Source of the DNA: Pseudomonadales bacterium
Lineage (GTDB): Bacteria; Pseudomonadota; Gammaproteobacteria; Pseudomonadales; Azotimanducaceae
DNA length: 64,000 nt
Assembly: GCA_007131295.1 (NCBI GenBank)
Contig: SLQW01000001.1
Coordinates: 1 to 64,000, forward strand
Reading direction: 5' to 3'
Made by a program: the position numbers and the translations under genes. The notes under the pieces are model-generated. The model ran no database searches and was not told the origin of the DNA. It worked only from the letters and a program-made list of their open reading frames with translations. This document shows positions 32,714 to 46,797 of the stretch, in pieces. Numbering within the stretch: the stretch's first letter is position 1; every line of letters begins with the position of its first letter.

Positions 32714-35548
32714 ATGCAGGACAGCCTGATGGAGATCATGCGGCGGACTTCGCACCTGTCCGGGGGCAACGTCGCTTACATCGAGCAGCTCTACGAGAGC
32801 TATCTCGAAGATGCGAATAGCGTTCCTGAAGAGTGGCGTGCGCATTTCGAAAAGCTGCCGCGCGTCGAGGGCACGATCGCTCCAGACGTGCCGCACGCGC
32901 CGATCCGGACCCACTTCGAGTTGCTCGGGCGGAGCCGTAATCGGGCGCGTCCGGTACCCATGCGGCCCGAGGTCTCGACCGAGCACGAGAAGAAACAGGT
33001 CCGCGTGCTCGAACTGATCAGCGCCTACCGGCACCGTGGGCACAAACGCGCGAAGATCGATCCGCTCGAGCTGATGGAGCGGCCGCCGACACCCGTGCTC
33101 GACCTCGCGTATCACCGGCTCTCCGAGGCAGATCTCGATACGGTCTTTCAGACCGGATCCTTTTTCTACGGGGATCCGGAGGCGCCGCTGAAAGAAATCC
33201 TCAAGGCACTCGAGGCAACCTACTGCGGGACGGTGGGCGCCGAGTTCATGCATATCGTGGATGAGGCGGAAAAGCTCTGGGTACAACAGCGGCTCGAGAG
33301 CGTTCGCTCACATCCGGATTACGCAGAGGACGTTAAGAAGATGATCCTCGAGCGCCTCACCGCGGCTGAGGGGCTCGAGAAGTACTTACACAATCGTTAT
33401 CCCGGCACCAAGCGCTTCGGTCTCGAAGGCGGCGAGGCTCTGATTCCCGCATTGCACGAATGCCTGCAGCGAGCCGGCTCTCACGGCATTGTCGAAACCG
33501 TCATCGGCATGGCCCACCGGGGCCGTCTGAACGTGCTCGTCAATATCCTCGGGAAGCAGCCGGAGGAGCTCTTCGACGAGTTCGAGGGCAAGGTGCGCGC
33601 TGGTGGAGGCTCAGGCGACGTCAAATATCATCAGGGGTTTTCCTGCAACGTGATGTCGCCCGGGGGCGAGATGCACGTGGCGCTTTCGTTCAATCCTTCA
33701 CATTTGGAGATCGTCGGGCCCGTTGTAGAGGGCAGCGTCAGGGCACGTCAGGATCGTCGCCTCGACTATCAGAACAAGAAAGTACTGCCCTTGCTCATCC
33801 ACGGCGACGCCGCAATTGCCGGTCAGGGCGTGGTCATGGAGACGTTCCAGATGTCTCAGACGCGTGGCTTCGGCACCGGCGGTACCATTCACGTGGTCAT
33901 CAACAATCAGGTGGGTTTCACCACCAGCCGCCAGGATGACGCCCGCTCCACCGAGTACTGCACCGAGGTGGCGAAGATGGTGCAGGCGCCGATCCTGCAC
34001 GTAAACGGAGATGACCCCGAGGCTGTGGTATTCGCCATGCAGCTTGCCGTCGACTATCGCATGGAGTTCCGCAAGGATGTGGTCATCGATCTCGTCTGCT
34101 ATCGCCGGCGAGGCCACAACGAGGCCGAAGAACCGGCGAAGTCCCAGCCGTTGATGTACAGCAAAATCCGCAGTCATCCGACCACGCGTACGCTTTACGT
34201 GCGCCAGCTGGTCGAGGCTGGGGTGGTCACGGAGGAGGAAGCGGAGGGGCTGGTCGAGGCCTACCGCGAGGCGCTCGATACCGGCAGGCACGTTGCGCTA
34301 TCGCTGGTCTCGGAGCCGGATTCGAGCCTTTTTGTGGACTGGCGGCCATACCTCGGTCACGAGTGGACGTCGCCCTGTGATACGCGCTTCGATCTAGGCA
34401 CGCTGCAGGATCTCGCCAACAGGTTAATGACGGTGCCCGAGGGCTTCGTGCTGCATCGGCAGGTGGAGAAGCTGCTGGAAGACCGCCGCAAGATGACCGC
34501 AGGAGCCATGCCCATCAACTGGGGTTACGCCGAAACCATGGCGTACGCCACGCTGTTGCATGAGCAGCACCCGGTTCGCTTGACGGGTCAGGACAGTGGT
34601 GTCGGTACTTTCTCGCACCGTCATGCCTCGCTTTACGATCAGAAGACCGGGAAGCGTCACATACCGCTGAATCACCTTTCCGAATATCCGACTTTCGATC
34701 TTTACGATTCACTGCTTTCGGAAGAGGCCGCGCTCGCATTCGAGTACGGTTACGCCACCACGATGCCGAACGCTCTGGTGATCTGGGAGGCGCAGTTCGG
34801 CGATTTCGTCAACGGTGCCCAGGTCGTCATCGATCAATTCATCGTTTCCGGCGAGCACAAGTGGGACCGCCTCTGCGGTCTGACCCTGCTTCTTCCGCAC
34901 GGATACGAGGGTGCTGGTCCGGAGCATTCTTCGGCGCGTCTGGAGCGATTCCTTCAGCTTTCGGCGGAGCACAACATTCAAGTGTGTGTGCCGACAACGC
35001 CTGCCCAGGTGTTCCACATGCTGCGCCGTCAGGTCAAGCGGCCGCTGCGAAAGCCGCTCGTGGTGATGACGCCCAAGAGCCTGCTGCGACACAAGCTGGC
35101 GGTGTCCACTCTGGAGGAACTTTGCGATGGTTCCTTTCACACCGTGATCGGTGAGATCGACGCGCTGGACCCGGAGCAGGTCGAACGCATCGTGATGTGC
35201 TCGGGCAAGGTCTACTACGATCTGCTGCAGCAGCGTCGCAGCGACGAACGCAAGGACATTGCCATCGTGCGCATAGAGCAACTCTATCCGTTTCCGGAAG
35301 AGGAACTCGCATTGGCCATCGCACCTTACAAGAACGCAAAGGACATCATCTGGTGTCAGGAAGAACCGATGAATCAGGGCGCCTGGTATCCCTCCCAGCA
35401 CCACATGCGGCGCGTGGTCGTCGGACACAACAACAGCATCTATCTACGTTACGCTGGTCGCGACGCTTCGGCGGCTCCGGCCGCCGGCTACATGTCGGTG
35501 CATCTCGAACAGCAGGAACGTCTCGTAACGGAAGCGCTTTACGGCTGA
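32714..35548 (+). CDS. sucA: 2-oxoglutarate dehydrogenase E1 component
   Basis: The 944-residue thiamine-diphosphate enzyme decarboxylates 2-oxoglutarate and passes succinyl to the E2 lipoyl arm. The N-terminal peptide ([18 protein letters not shown]) is the E2-binding region. Active-site segments include [32 protein letters not shown], the thiamine-binding [19 protein letters not shown] and [10 protein letters not shown], and the pyrimidine-domain [14 protein letters not shown]. The length matches E. coli SucA (933). ATG 32714 with GGAG 6 bases upstream was chosen over a GTG seven codons earlier. It begins the sucAB-lpd-sucCD run. Confidence 0.97.
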   Translation: MQDSLMEIMRRTSHLSGGNVAYIEQLYESYLEDANSVPEEWRAHFEKLPRVEGTIAPDVPHAPIRTHFELLGRSRNRARPVPMRPEVSTEHEKKQVRVLELISAYRHRGHKRAKIDPLELMERPPTPVLDLAYHRLSEADLDTVFQTGSFFYGDPEAPLKEILKALEATYCGTVGAEFMHIVDEAEKLWVQQRLESVRSHPDYAEDVKKMILERLTAAEGLEKYLHNRYPGTKRFGLEGGEALIPALHECLQRAGSHGIVETVIGMAHRGRLNVLVNILGKQPEELFDEFEGKVRAGGGSGDVKYHQGFSCNVMSPGGEMHVALSFNPSHLEIVGPVVEGSVRARQDRRLDYQNKKVLPLLIHGDAAIAGQGVVMETFQMSQTRGFGTGGTIHVVINNQVGFTTSRQDDARSTEYCTEVAKMVQAPILHVNGDDPEAVVFAMQLAVDYRMEFRKDVVIDLVCYRRRGHNEAEEPAKSQPLMYSKIRSHPTTRTLYVRQLVEAGVVTEEEAEGLVEAYREALDTGRHVALSLVSEPDSSLFVDWRPYLGHEWTSPCDTRFDLGTLQDLANRLMTVPEGFVLHRQVEKLLEDRRKMTAGAMPINWGYAETMAYATLLHEQHPVRLTGQDSGVGTFSHRHASLYDQKTGKRHIPLNHLSEYPTFDLYDSLLSEEAALAFEYGYATTMPNALVIWEAQFGDFVNGAQVVIDQFIVSGEHKWDRLCGLTLLLPHGYEGAGPEHSSARLERFLQLSAEHNIQVCVPTTPAQVFHMLRRQVKRPLRKPLVVMTPKSLLRHKLAVSTLEELCDGSFHTVIGEIDALDPEQVERIVMCSGKVYYDLLQQRRSDERKDIAIVRIEQLYPFPEEELALAIAPYKNAKDIIWCQEEPMNQGAWYPSQHHMRRVVVGHNNSIYLRYAGRDASAAPAAGYMSVHLEQQERLVTEALYG

Positions 35549-35603
35549 TGGGGCGGCGCGTAAGCCGGGCCATGCAGGAACGCGCATCAGCAGGGATTCG
35601 ACC

Positions 35604-38445
<2,842 letters not shown>

Positions 38446-38508
38446 AGTCGACAATGTCGGCGGCGATCCGGATGCTGCGCATCCGGTGATCAACCAACGG
38501 GAATCGTC

Positions 38509-39678
38509 ATGAATCTACACGAGTACCAGGCGAAGAGCCTGTTTCGGGACTACGGCATCCCGGTGTCCACGGGGTTCGCGGTCGACACCGCGGAGGAGGC
38601 AGTGGATGCCGCAACGAAGATAGGTGGTGAGCGCTGGGTCGCCAAGGTGCAGGTCCACGCTGGCGGGCGCGGTAAAGCCGGCGGTGTGAAGCTCTGTGAC
38701 AGCCTCGATGAGGTGCGCGCCTTTGCAGAGCAGTGGATCGGCAAGAATGTCGTGACCTTCCAGACCGACGAGCACGGCCAGCCCGTCAGCAAGATCTTCG
38801 TCGAGTCGCTCACGGATATCGACCGTGAACTCTACCTCGGTGCGGTGGTGGACCGTAGCAGCCGGCGGGTGGTCTTCATGGCGTCGACGGAAGGTGGCGT
38901 CGAGATCGAGAAAGTGGCGGAGGAGACTCCGGAGAAAATCCTGCGGGCCGTCATCGATCCGTATGTGGGTGCTCAACCGTATCAGGGGCGTCAGCTCGCC
39001 TTTGCGCTGGGCCTCAAGGGTGACCAGATAAAGCAGTTCACCGGAGTATTCTTGGCCCTCTCCAAGCTGTTCCACGAGTGCGACTGTTCGCTGCTCGAGA
39101 TCAATCCGCTCGTGGTGACCAAGGAGGGCAACATCCACTGTCTCGACGCCAAGCTTGGTCTCGATGGCAACGCACTGTTCCGCCATCCGAAACTCAAAGC
39201 GATGCACGATCCGTCCCAAGAGGACGAGCGCGAGGCAGAGGCGGCGCGTTTCAACCTCAACTACGTCGCTCTCGATGGCAGCATCGGATGCATGGTCAAC
39301 GGCGCCGGCCTTGCCATGGGGACTATGGATCTGGTGAAGCATCGGGGAGGCAGCCCCGCGAACTTTCTCGACGTTGGGGGCGGCGCCACCAAAGAGGCGG
39401 TGGCCGAGGCGTTCAAGATCATCCTCTCCGATACCAACGTGAAGGCGGTGCTGATCAACATCTTCGGGGGCATCGTCTCCTGCGCGACCATCGCCGACGG
39501 CATCATCGGCGCTGTGGAGGAAGTCGGCGTTAACGTCCCTGTCGTGGTGCGCTTCGAGGGCAACAACGCCGAGAATGGCCGTAAGCGGCTCGCTGAATCC
39601 GGATTGAACATCACCGCAGCCGAGAGTCTCACTGATGCGGCGGACAAAGCGGTGGCCGCGGCAGGAGGCAAGGCATGA
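38509..39678 (+). CDS. sucC: Succinyl-CoA synthetase beta subunit (ADP-forming type)
   Basis: The 389-residue ATP-grasp subunit couples succinyl-CoA cleavage to nucleotide triphosphate formation. It begins with the family signature [20 protein letters not shown] and contains the ATP-grasp segment [16 protein letters not shown], the metal-binding [10 protein letters not shown] and [12 protein letters not shown], and the CoA-domain [10 protein letters not shown]. The length matches E. coli SucC (388). Its last four bases overlap the start of sucD, indicating translational coupling of the two subunits. Confidence 0.98.
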   Translation: MNLHEYQAKSLFRDYGIPVSTGFAVDTAEEAVDAATKIGGERWVAKVQVHAGGRGKAGGVKLCDSLDEVRAFAEQWIGKNVVTFQTDEHGQPVSKIFVESLTDIDRELYLGAVVDRSSRRVVFMASTEGGVEIEKVAEETPEKILRAVIDPYVGAQPYQGRQLAFALGLKGDQIKQFTGVFLALSKLFHECDCSLLEINPLVVTKEGNIHCLDAKLGLDGNALFRHPKLKAMHDPSQEDEREAEAARFNLNYVALDGSIGCMVNGAGLAMGTMDLVKHRGGSPANFLDVGGGATKEAVAEAFKIILSDTNVKAVLINIFGGIVSCATIADGIIGAVEEVGVNVPVVVRFEGNNAENGRKRLAESGLNITAAESLTDAADKAVAAAGGKA

Positions 39679-40553
39679 GCATTCTCGTCGACAAGAATAC
39701 CAAGGTCATCTGTCAGGGCTTCACTGGCGCGCAGGGCACGCTCCACTCGGAGCAGGCGCTGAAATACGGCACGCAACTGGTAGGCGGCGTCACGCCCGGC
39801 AAGGGAGGCAGCGAGCATCTGGGCCTGCCGGTCTTCGATACGGTTCGTGACGCCGTCGAGAAGACGGGAGCCACGGCCAGCGTTATCTACGTTCCAGCCG
39901 CTTTCTGTCAGGACTCGATCCTCGAGGCCGCGGACGCGGGGATCGAATTGATAGTGTGCATTACGGAGGGCATCCCGGCCCTTGACATGCTCAAGGTTAA
40001 GGCTGCGCTCGATGCCCGTGGCGGCATGCGTCTCGTCGGCCCAAACTGCCCGGGGGTCATCACGCCGGGTGAGTGCAAGATCGGCATCATGCCGGGTGAG
40101 ATTCACCTGCCGGGCAAGGTCGGTATCGTCTCCCGTTCAGGGACGCTGACTTACGAAGCTGTGAAACAGACGACAGATCGGAACTTCGGCCAGTCGAGCT
40201 GTGTCGGTATCGGCGGTGATCCGATTCCAGGCAGCAACTTCATCGACATTCTTGAACTGTTCGAAAAGGATCCTGGCACCGAAGCGATCGTCATGGTCGG
40301 TGAAATCGGCGGCAGTGCTGAGGAGGAGGCAGCCGAGTTCATCAAATCGAACGTGAATAAGCCGGTGGTCGGCTATATCGCCGGGGTGACGGCACCTCCC
40401 GGCAAGCGCATGGGCCATGCCGGTGCGATCATCGCCGGAGGGAAGGGCACGGCCAAGGAGAAGTTTGCCGCGCTGCAGGCTGCCGGAGTGCGCACCGTCG
40501 AGAGCCTCGCCGACATCGGCGACGCCCTCGCGGAGGTCACCGGCTGGAAGTGA
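39675..40553 (+). CDS. sucD: Succinyl-CoA synthetase alpha subunit
   Basis: The 292-residue subunit binds CoA and carries the phospho-histidine intermediate. Conserved segments are [17 protein letters not shown], the CoA-binding [49 protein letters not shown], and the active-site histidine in [12 protein letters not shown] near residue 246. It is the last gene of the TCA block, followed by a strong hairpin. Confidence 0.98.
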   Translation: MSILVDKNTKVICQGFTGAQGTLHSEQALKYGTQLVGGVTPGKGGSEHLGLPVFDTVRDAVEKTGATASVIYVPAAFCQDSILEAADAGIELIVCITEGIPALDMLKVKAALDARGGMRLVGPNCPGVITPGECKIGIMPGEIHLPGKVGIVSRSGTLTYEAVKQTTDRNFGQSSCVGIGGDPIPGSNFIDILELFEKDPGTEAIVMVGEIGGSAEEEAAEFIKSNVNKPVVGYIAGVTAPPGKRMGHAGAIIAGGKGTAKEKFAALQAAGVRTVESLADIGDALAEVTGWK

Positions 40554-40562
40554 CTGCCAGAA

Positions 40563-40590
40563 AGCCTCGCGCCAGGGAGGGCGCGAGGCT
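40563..40590 (+). terminator. Terminator hairpin after sucD
   Basis: AGCCTCGCGCC (40563-40573) pairs perfectly with GGCGCGAGGCT (40580-40590) over a 6-base loop. Only a short T/A stretch follows. The last bases of the stem double as the -35 element of the htpG heat-shock promoter. Confidence 0.75.
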
Positions 40591-40616
40591 TGAAATCGAC
40601 TGTTCCCGACCCCACA
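40589..40616 (+). promoter_or_regulatory. Sigma-32 (RpoH) heat-shock promoter for htpG
   Basis: CTTGAAA (40589-40595), a 14-base spacer and CCCCACAC beginning at 40610 match the sigma-32 consensus (CTTGAAA, N13-14, CCCCATNT) almost completely. It is placed 35-60 bp before the htpG start codon, and htpG is a classical heat-shock gene. Confidence 0.82.
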
Positions 40617-40650
40617 CCCCGTGGGTCGTCCGTTTTGGGAGCAGCCATCC

Positions 40651-42606
40651 ATGACCGCAGAATCCTCCGCATCCGCCACGTCCTCGCGGGAGACCCGGGG
40701 TTTCGAGGCCGAAGCGCGTCAGCTGCTGAAGCTGATGATTCACTCCTTGTACTCGAATCGCGAAGTTTTTCTTCGGGAGCTCATCTCGAATGCGTCGGAC
40801 GCGGCGGACAAGCTGCGTTTCCTCGCCCTCGAGCAACCCGAGCTGCTCGAGGAAGACCCCGAGTGTCGAATTCGCATCGAGGTGGATACTCAAACCAATG
40901 AGTTGCGCATCAGCGATAACGGCATCGGCATGAACCGGCTGGAACTGATCGAGAACCTCGGGACGATCGCACGTTCCGGGACTGCGCGTTTCCTCGAGCA
41001 GCTTACCGGCGACCAGGCGAAGGATGCGCAGCTCATCGGACAGTTTGGTGTCGGCTTCTACGCTTCGTTCATCGTCGCCGATCGGGTGACGGTCGAAACC
41101 CGACGGGCCGGGGACGAGGAAGGGCAGGGCTGGCGTTGGAGTTCCAGCGGGGAGGCGGAGTACGACATCGAGCCCTGCGAGCGAACCGAACGAGGGACGA
41201 CGGTCATCCTGCAGATGAAGGATGACGCCAAAGAGTTCCTCGATGCCTTCCGGCTACGCAGCGTCATCAAGAAGTACGCGGATCACATTGCGATTCCCGT
41301 GCAGTTGCTCAAGGAAGCGGTGGAAGGGGAGGACGAATCCCCGGAAGCGCAGTCCGCAGCGCAGTGGGAAACCATCAATGCCGCCAAGGCGCTCTGGACC
41401 CGGCCCCGCAGCGACATCAGCGACGACGAGTATCGCGAGTTCTATCATCATGTTGCCCACGACTTCGAGGATCCGCTCGCCTGGAGCCACAATCGGGTCG
41501 AGGGCAAGTTCGAGTACACCAGCCTCCTCTACGTCCCGCGCCGCGCGCCATTCGATCTCTACGATAGAGAGTCGCCGAGGGGCTTGAAGCTCTACGTGCG
41601 CCGCGTCTTCATTCTCGACAATGCGGAGCAGTTCCTGCCGTTGTATCTGCGCTTCGTTCGCGGTGTGGTGGACTCCGCGGACCTGCCGTTGAACGTCTCC
41701 CGTGAGCTGCTGCAGCAGGATGAGCGCGTCGATAGTATCCGTTCCGGATTGACCAGGCGCGTACTCGATCTACTCGAGAAACTTGCCAAGGAGCAGCCCG
41801 ACGACTACCGCACGGTGTGGAACGAATTCGGCAGAGTGCTCAAGGAAGGCCCTGGGGAAGACTTCGCTAACCGTGAGCGAATTGCCCGACTATTGCGTTT
41901 CGCAACGACTCATGATGATGCGGCAGAGCAGACGCATGGGCTCGGAGATTACTTGGCGCGTATGAAGTCGGACCAGAAACACATCTACTACGTGACCGGT
42001 GAAAGCTTCGCAGCTGCCAAGGGCTCGCCGCATCTGGAGGTGTTCCGCAAGCACGGGGTCGAGGTATTGCTCCTCACAGATCGTATCGATGAGTGGCTCA
42101 TGACCCAGCTGCGCGAGTTCGACGGCAAGCCACTGCGTGATGTCGCTCGGGGCGACCTCGACCTCGAGGCCTTGGGCGTCACCGATGCGGCTGCTGAGAA
42201 GGAAAGCGCTGAACCCGACGCGGAAGTCGATGACGTTGCCATCGAGCGTGTGAAAAAAGCGTTGGCTGAACGGGTCGCGGAGGTGCGGTCGTCGCGTCGG
42301 CTGACCGACTCACCCGCCTGCCTGATCGTACCGGAGCATGATATGGGGACGCAGATGCGTCGCTTGCTTCAGGCTGCTGGCCAGGAAGTCCCCGAAACGC
42401 GGCCGATTCTCGAGATCAATCCGGGCCATCCGCTGGTCCAACGGTTGTCGAGCAGCGACGATGAGGAAATGGCCGCGGATCTTGCGGAGGTACTGTTCGA
42501 CCAGGCCACTCTGGCTGAAGGCGATCCACTCGCCGATCCGGCGGCTTACGTGCGGCGGATCAACAGGCTGCTTGCCGAACTGGGAGCCAATCGGACAGGC
42601 GACTGA
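40651..42606 (+). CDS. htpG: Chaperone HtpG (Hsp90)
   Basis: The 651-residue ATP-dependent dimeric chaperone has the GHKL ATPase domain at the N-terminus: the signature [27 protein letters not shown], and [11 protein letters not shown]. The middle domain has [23 protein letters not shown] and the catalytic-loop [15 protein letters not shown]. The C-terminal dimerisation region is present; length is slightly over E. coli HtpG (624). ATG 40651 has GGGAG 9-10 bases upstream and lies properly downstream of the heat-shock promoter; a GTG at 40621 would lie at the transcription start and is rejected. Confidence 0.97.
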   Translation: MTAESSASATSSRETRGFEAEARQLLKLMIHSLYSNREVFLRELISNASDAADKLRFLALEQPELLEEDPECRIRIEVDTQTNELRISDNGIGMNRLELIENLGTIARSGTARFLEQLTGDQAKDAQLIGQFGVGFYASFIVADRVTVETRRAGDEEGQGWRWSSSGEAEYDIEPCERTERGTTVILQMKDDAKEFLDAFRLRSVIKKYADHIAIPVQLLKEAVEGEDESPEAQSAAQWETINAAKALWTRPRSDISDDEYREFYHHVAHDFEDPLAWSHNRVEGKFEYTSLLYVPRRAPFDLYDRESPRGLKLYVRRVFILDNAEQFLPLYLRFVRGVVDSADLPLNVSRELLQQDERVDSIRSGLTRRVLDLLEKLAKEQPDDYRTVWNEFGRVLKEGPGEDFANRERIARLLRFATTHDDAAEQTHGLGDYLARMKSDQKHIYYVTGESFAAAKGSPHLEVFRKHGVEVLLLTDRIDEWLMTQLREFDGKPLRDVARGDLDLEALGVTDAAAEKESAEPDAEVDDVAIERVKKALAERVAEVRSSRRLTDSPACLIVPEHDMGTQMRRLLQAAGQEVPETRPILEINPGHPLVQRLSSSDDEEMAADLAEVLFDQATLAEGDPLADPAAYVRRINRLLAELGANRTGD

Positions 42607-42717
42607 GCTACGATCGCGCAAGTCCGACCGGTTCCTGAACTGACGGGCTCGTCTCGAGTGTCTCTCGACGGACGTTCCCAGTACTGTGACCATCCTTGAG
42701 AGTCGCTGGGGAATGCC

Positions 42718-43782
42718 ATGGCGAAGCGCCGGACCGAAGTCGTCGCAGTGCTCGGAGGCGGAAACTTCGGCACCGTGATTGCCAACATCATCGCAGCCCG
42801 CGGTCATCGGGTGCAGTTATGGATGCGCGACCCGGAGCAGGTTGCGGATACCCTTCGCTGGCGTGAGAACAGGCGCTACCTGCCCGGTCACGCGCTCCAC
42901 GGTAGAGTGGAGCCGACTGCCGACCTCGCGGGCTCCGTCGCCAGGGCAGATCTCGTGTTCGTGTGTGTCCCCAGTGCGTCGTTCCGCGTTGTGGTGACGG
43001 AAATGGCCACAGCACTGGCCCCAGGATCACTGGTCATCAGCACCACGAAAGGCATTGAAGGAAGCAAGGGTACGGATGATCACTTCCGCCTGATGAGCGA
43101 GATCGTCGAGGAATGTTGTCCGCAGGCCCGCATCGGGGTGCTGTCAGGCCCCAATCTGGCCGAGGAGATCGCCAGGGGCGACTACACCGGAACGGTCGTT
43201 GCGAGTGAGGACGCTGAGCTTCGCAGCCGTGTCCAGGACAGCCTCCACTCCCGTTCGTTCCGCGTCTATTCCAATCCGGACCGTTACGGAGTGGAGCTTG
43301 CCGGGGCGCTGAAGAACGTTTACGCCATTGCCTCGGGCATGGCGGCGGCGCTGGGTGCCGGGCAGAACACCCGCGCCATGCTTATTACCCGCAGCCTCGG
43401 CGAAATGAGCAGGTTCGCGGTCAGCCAGGGTGCGAACCCGTTGACCTTCCTCGGGCTTGCAGGTGTCGGTGACCTCATGGTGACCTGTTCCTCGCCGCTC
43501 TCGCGCAATCACCAGTTGGGCTATGCGGTGGGGCAGGGGGCAACTCTGGCCCAGGCCCAGGAAGAAGTCGGTAAACTGGCAGAGGGCGTGAATACGATCG
43601 CCGTCGTGCATGCCAGAGCGCAGGCGCTCGGAGTCTCTATGCCCATCGTCCAGGGCCTGCACGAGATCCTTTTCGAGGGCCGAGCCCTCGCGGAGGTGTT
43701 GGTGCGGCTGATGCTTGCGGAACAGCGGGACGATGTGGAATTCGTAGCATCGGTAGCGGGCAGTGACGAGGAAAGTCAGTAA
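42718..43782 (+). CDS. gpsA: Glycerol-3-phosphate dehydrogenase [NAD(P)+]
   Basis: The 354-residue enzyme reduces dihydroxyacetone phosphate to sn-glycerol-3-phosphate for phospholipid synthesis. It shows the dinucleotide motif [37 protein letters not shown] and the catalytic lysine region [22 protein letters not shown] near residue 200, then [19 protein letters not shown]. The ATG has GGGGA upstream. Its stop overlaps the start of the DUF4892 gene (TAATG), so the two are translationally coupled. Confidence 0.96.
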   Translation: MAKRRTEVVAVLGGGNFGTVIANIIAARGHRVQLWMRDPEQVADTLRWRENRRYLPGHALHGRVEPTADLAGSVARADLVFVCVPSASFRVVVTEMATALAPGSLVISTTKGIEGSKGTDDHFRLMSEIVEECCPQARIGVLSGPNLAEEIARGDYTGTVVASEDAELRSRVQDSLHSRSFRVYSNPDRYGVELAGALKNVYAIASGMAAALGAGQNTRAMLITRSLGEMSRFAVSQGANPLTFLGLAGVGDLMVTCSSPLSRNHQLGYAVGQGATLAQAQEEVGKLAEGVNTIAVVHARAQALGVSMPIVQGLHEILFEGRALAEVLVRLMLAEQRDDVEFVASVAGSDEESQ

Positions 43783-44711
43783 TGGTCAGCTTGAAGTACC
43801 CACAGTGCCTGCTCGCTGCCGTGCTGCACGCAGCGGTCATGCTGTCTGCTCCGGGCGTGGTGACAGCGGCGGATGCCTCCGCTGCGGCACGCATCGAACC
43901 GTTCACGGGTGCGGAGGTCGCTTTCGAGTCGGCGATCGAGCGCAGCCGCATACACGCCATTCCGGTGGATCGTTTCGCGCGGGTGGACGGATTCATGCAG
44001 CCACGGATGACGCGTGAGGTCGAGGGCAGAAAGAGCAGCATCACCTGGCGCCATCCGCGCGGAGTCACCTCGGAAGCAGTGTATCGCCACCTCAGGGCGC
44101 AATTGCCCGAGGACGCCTGGTACGAGTGCCGAAGCAGGGATTGTGGTGCGAGTACCCATTGGGCGCATCGGCAATTCGAAGTGTCGGCGCTGCACGGAGC
44201 CGATGACAGCCAGTTCTACGTCGCCGTGCCACGCGCGACACCAGAGGGCCCGGTTCTGACCATGCTCTACGTGGTACAGCGCGGTACCCGGGAGGTCATG
44301 GCGCACTTCGTGGACATTCTTCTCGATCCCAGCGAGCTGGCGCAGACCGATCCGGATGCCCTGGCTAGTGCGCTGCTGGATACTGGAGTCGCGCGGCTGC
44401 CCATCGAGTTCGACGCGTCCGATGAACCGGATGGAGAGTTCGATCGTCTGCTCGAGGCGCTTGCCGAAGCATCAGCGCGGCTTCCCGACGACGCGGAACT
44501 CTGGTTCGTCGTCCATCTGCGCGATGGTGGTCTCGGATCGGACGCCACGCTCGATGTTTCCGAGCGCAGGGCCGCGCAACTCGCCGAGCGTCTGCAGGAA
44601 CGGCTGCCGGAACGAACGGTTTCCGGGCACGGCGTGGGTGCGCTGATTCCAGGGGTGCTGCGCGACGAGGGCGCTCTGGTGCAGCTCGTCGTGCAGCAGC
44701 CGCCGTCCTGA
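43782..44711 (+). CDS. DUF4892-family exported protein with OmpA-like C-terminus
   Basis: This 309-residue protein starts with a probable signal peptide (hydrophobic about 8-29, cleavage after VVTAA). The middle has the DUF4892 pattern EDAWYECRSRDCGASTHWAHRQF with its two conserved cysteines, and YVVQRGTREV after it. The last 80 residues resemble an OmpA-like fold (DVSERRAAQLAERLQERL, then GHGVGALIPGVL). Biochemical role is unknown for the family; periplasmic location is expected. The start codon overlaps the gpsA stop, and prmB follows after two bases, so it is embedded in a gpsA-DUF4892-prmB operon. Confidence 0.82.
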   Translation: MVSLKYPQCLLAAVLHAAVMLSAPGVVTAADASAAARIEPFTGAEVAFESAIERSRIHAIPVDRFARVDGFMQPRMTREVEGRKSSITWRHPRGVTSEAVYRHLRAQLPEDAWYECRSRDCGASTHWAHRQFEVSALHGADDSQFYVAVPRATPEGPVLTMLYVVQRGTREVMAHFVDILLDPSELAQTDPDALASALLDTGVARLPIEFDASDEPDGEFDRLLEALAEASARLPDDAELWFVVHLRDGGLGSDATLDVSERRAAQLAERLQERLPERTVSGHGVGALIPGVLRDEGALVQLVVQQPPS

Positions 44712-44712
44712 C

Positions 44713-45645
44713 GTGGTCGCCAGCGGCGGGAGTGTACCGCCGGAGCTTCAGACGGTGGGCGACTGGCTGCGCTTCGCAGCGACGACGTTCGCAGGCGCCG
44801 ATCTGCACTACGGCCACGGTACCTCTTCTGCCTGGGACGAGGCGGTGGCGCTCGTGCTCGACTGGCTGCGGTTGCCTAACGACCGAGCCGAGGCGGTACT
44901 TGGGGCTCGCCTAACCGCTGCCGAATGCAAGGAACTCGCGTTCGCAATCCAGCGCCGGGTCGGGGAGCGCATTCCGGTTCCCTATCTCACGGGGCTGGCT
45001 CATTTCGGTGGCTTGACGTTCGAAGTCGACCGCAGCGTTCTCATACCCCGTTCGCCGATGGCTGAACTGCTGCTCGACGGGCTGGAACCCTGGCTAGGTG
45101 GTCGCCTGCCCGGGAGGATCCTCGATCTCGGTACCGGCAGCGGCTGCATAGGCATTCTTGCCGCGACGGTCTTCCCCGATGCGGAGGTGATCCTTGCCGA
45201 CGTCTCCGCAGAAGCCCTCGAGGTGGCAGCGCGCAACGTCGGCAGGCATGGCCTCGAGGAGCGGGTCGCAGTGAGGCGGTCGGACCTTTACTACGGGCTT
45301 CCGGGCGATTCCTTCGACCTGATTCTGTGCAATCCGCCCTACGTCGACCGAGGTGACCTTGCGACCATGCCACCGGAGTTCGCACACGAACCGCGCTCGG
45401 CGCTCGCGGGCGGTGGCGAGGATGGCCTGGAACTGGTGGCGCGTCTGCTAGCCGAGACGTCGGACCACCTGGCCGAGAACGGCCTGCTCGTGCTGGAAGT
45501 AGGCAACTCTGCGCCTGCCTTGCTGGCCCGCTGGCCCGAGATCGAGTGGATCTGGCCGGAACTCGCGGCGGGTGGATTCGGGGTGGCGCTCATCGAGCGG
45601 GCCGGACTCGAGGGACTCGGACGCGCAGCGCCGTCTGAAGGCTGA
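44713..45645 (+). CDS. prmB: Ribosomal protein L3 N5-glutamine methyltransferase PrmB
   Basis: The 310-residue SAM-dependent methyltransferase modifies a glutamine in ribosomal protein L3. It has an N-terminal helical domain ([31 protein letters not shown] is PrmB-like), the SAM motif [16 protein letters not shown] near residue 137 and the catalytic NPPY in [10 protein letters not shown] near residue 204, then [17 protein letters not shown]. PrmB is favoured over PrmC by the N-terminus and the neighbouring aroC, a common prmB neighbour. The start is GTG at 44713, immediately after the upstream stop. Confidence 0.94.
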   Translation: MVASGGSVPPELQTVGDWLRFAATTFAGADLHYGHGTSSAWDEAVALVLDWLRLPNDRAEAVLGARLTAAECKELAFAIQRRVGERIPVPYLTGLAHFGGLTFEVDRSVLIPRSPMAELLLDGLEPWLGGRLPGRILDLGTGSGCIGILAATVFPDAEVILADVSAEALEVAARNVGRHGLEERVAVRRSDLYYGLPGDSFDLILCNPPYVDRGDLATMPPEFAHEPRSALAGGGEDGLELVARLLAETSDHLAENGLLVLEVGNSAPALLARWPEIEWIWPELAAGGFGVALIERAGLEGLGRAAPSEG

Positions 45646-45703
45646 TACCGATCCGGCGCTGCGCTATGATCGCGGCCGCATCCGCCCGCCATGGGACCCT
45701 TGC

Positions 45704-46786
45704 ATGTCCGGCAACAGTTTCGGTCGCCTGTTCACGGTGACCACCTTCGGTGAGAGCCATGGCCCGGCACTCGGCTGTATTGTCGACGGGTGTCCGCCGG
45801 GCCTGCCCTTGACCGAGGCCGAAATTCAGCAGGATCTCGATCGGCGACGGCCCGGGACCTCGAAGTACACCACCCAGCGTCGTGAGCCCGACCAGGTGCG
45901 GATTCTGTCCGGGACCTTCGAGGGCCGCACGACCGGGACGCCGATCGCGCTCCTGATCGAGAACACGGACCAGCGGTCGCGGGACTACGGCAGCATTGCT
46001 CGCCAGTATCGGCCGGCGCACGCGGATCTGACCTACGACCGCAAGTATGGGATTCGTGACTATCGTGGGGGTGGCCGGGCATCAGCCCGCGAGACTGCCG
46101 CCCGGGTCGCTGCCGCAGCCATCGCGAGGCGTTACCTGAAGCTGCGCTGCGGGATCGACGTACGTGGATTCCTGGCCCAGATGGGCGAGTTCCGTCCTGC
46201 CGCCCACGACTGGTCCGCCGTGGCGGAGAATCCTTTCTTCTGGCCCGATCCTGCCAGCCTGCCCCAGTTGGAAGCCGCAATCGATTCACTGCGGCGCGAT
46301 GGCGACTCCATCGGTGCGCGGGTGACCGTTGTTGCAAGCGGCGTCCCGGCAGGCTTGGGCGAGCCGGTTTTCGACAAGCTCGATGCCGATCTCGCACATG
46401 CATTGATGGGCATCAACGCCGTGCGCGCCGTGGAAATCGGTGACGGCTTCGCCGTGGTGACGCAGCGCGGTAGCGAGCATCGCGACGAGATGACAGCGGA
46501 TGGATTCCTGTCCAATCATGCCGGTGGAACGCTCGGCGGTATAAGCAGCGGCCAGGACATCGTTGCCAGCATCGCACTCAAGCCCACCTCCAGCATCCGC
46601 ATACCTGGCCGTAGCCTCGATGCGGATGGCAGCGAGGTCGATGTGATCACTACCGGGCGCCACGATCCTTGCGTCGGCATTCGGGCCACGCCCATCGCCG
46701 AGGCCATGGTTCTGCTGGTACTCATGGATCATCTGCTACGGCACCGAGCGCAGAATCCGAATCGGGCCCCGCGCACCGAGGATTGA
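45704..46786 (+). CDS. aroC: Chorismate synthase
   Basis: The 360-residue FMN-dependent enzyme makes chorismate, the last step of the shikimate pathway. Family signatures are at the start ([33 protein letters not shown], residues 1-33), then [54 protein letters not shown] with FMN/substrate-binding residues, and [15 protein letters not shown] near residue 278. ATG at 45704 gives the expected length. A TATGAT at 45665-45670 could serve as a -10, but no good -35 is seen, so cotranscription with prmB is likely. It converges with the LysR gene. Confidence 0.97.
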   Translation: MSGNSFGRLFTVTTFGESHGPALGCIVDGCPPGLPLTEAEIQQDLDRRRPGTSKYTTQRREPDQVRILSGTFEGRTTGTPIALLIENTDQRSRDYGSIARQYRPAHADLTYDRKYGIRDYRGGGRASARETAARVAAAAIARRYLKLRCGIDVRGFLAQMGEFRPAAHDWSAVAENPFFWPDPASLPQLEAAIDSLRRDGDSIGARVTVVASGVPAGLGEPVFDKLDADLAHALMGINAVRAVEIGDGFAVVTQRGSEHRDEMTADGFLSNHAGGTLGGISSGQDIVASIALKPTSSIRIPGRSLDADGSEVDVITTGRHDPCVGIRATPIAEAMVLLVLMDHLLRHRAQNPNRAPRTED

Positions 46787-46797
46787 GCGCGCCCCGT

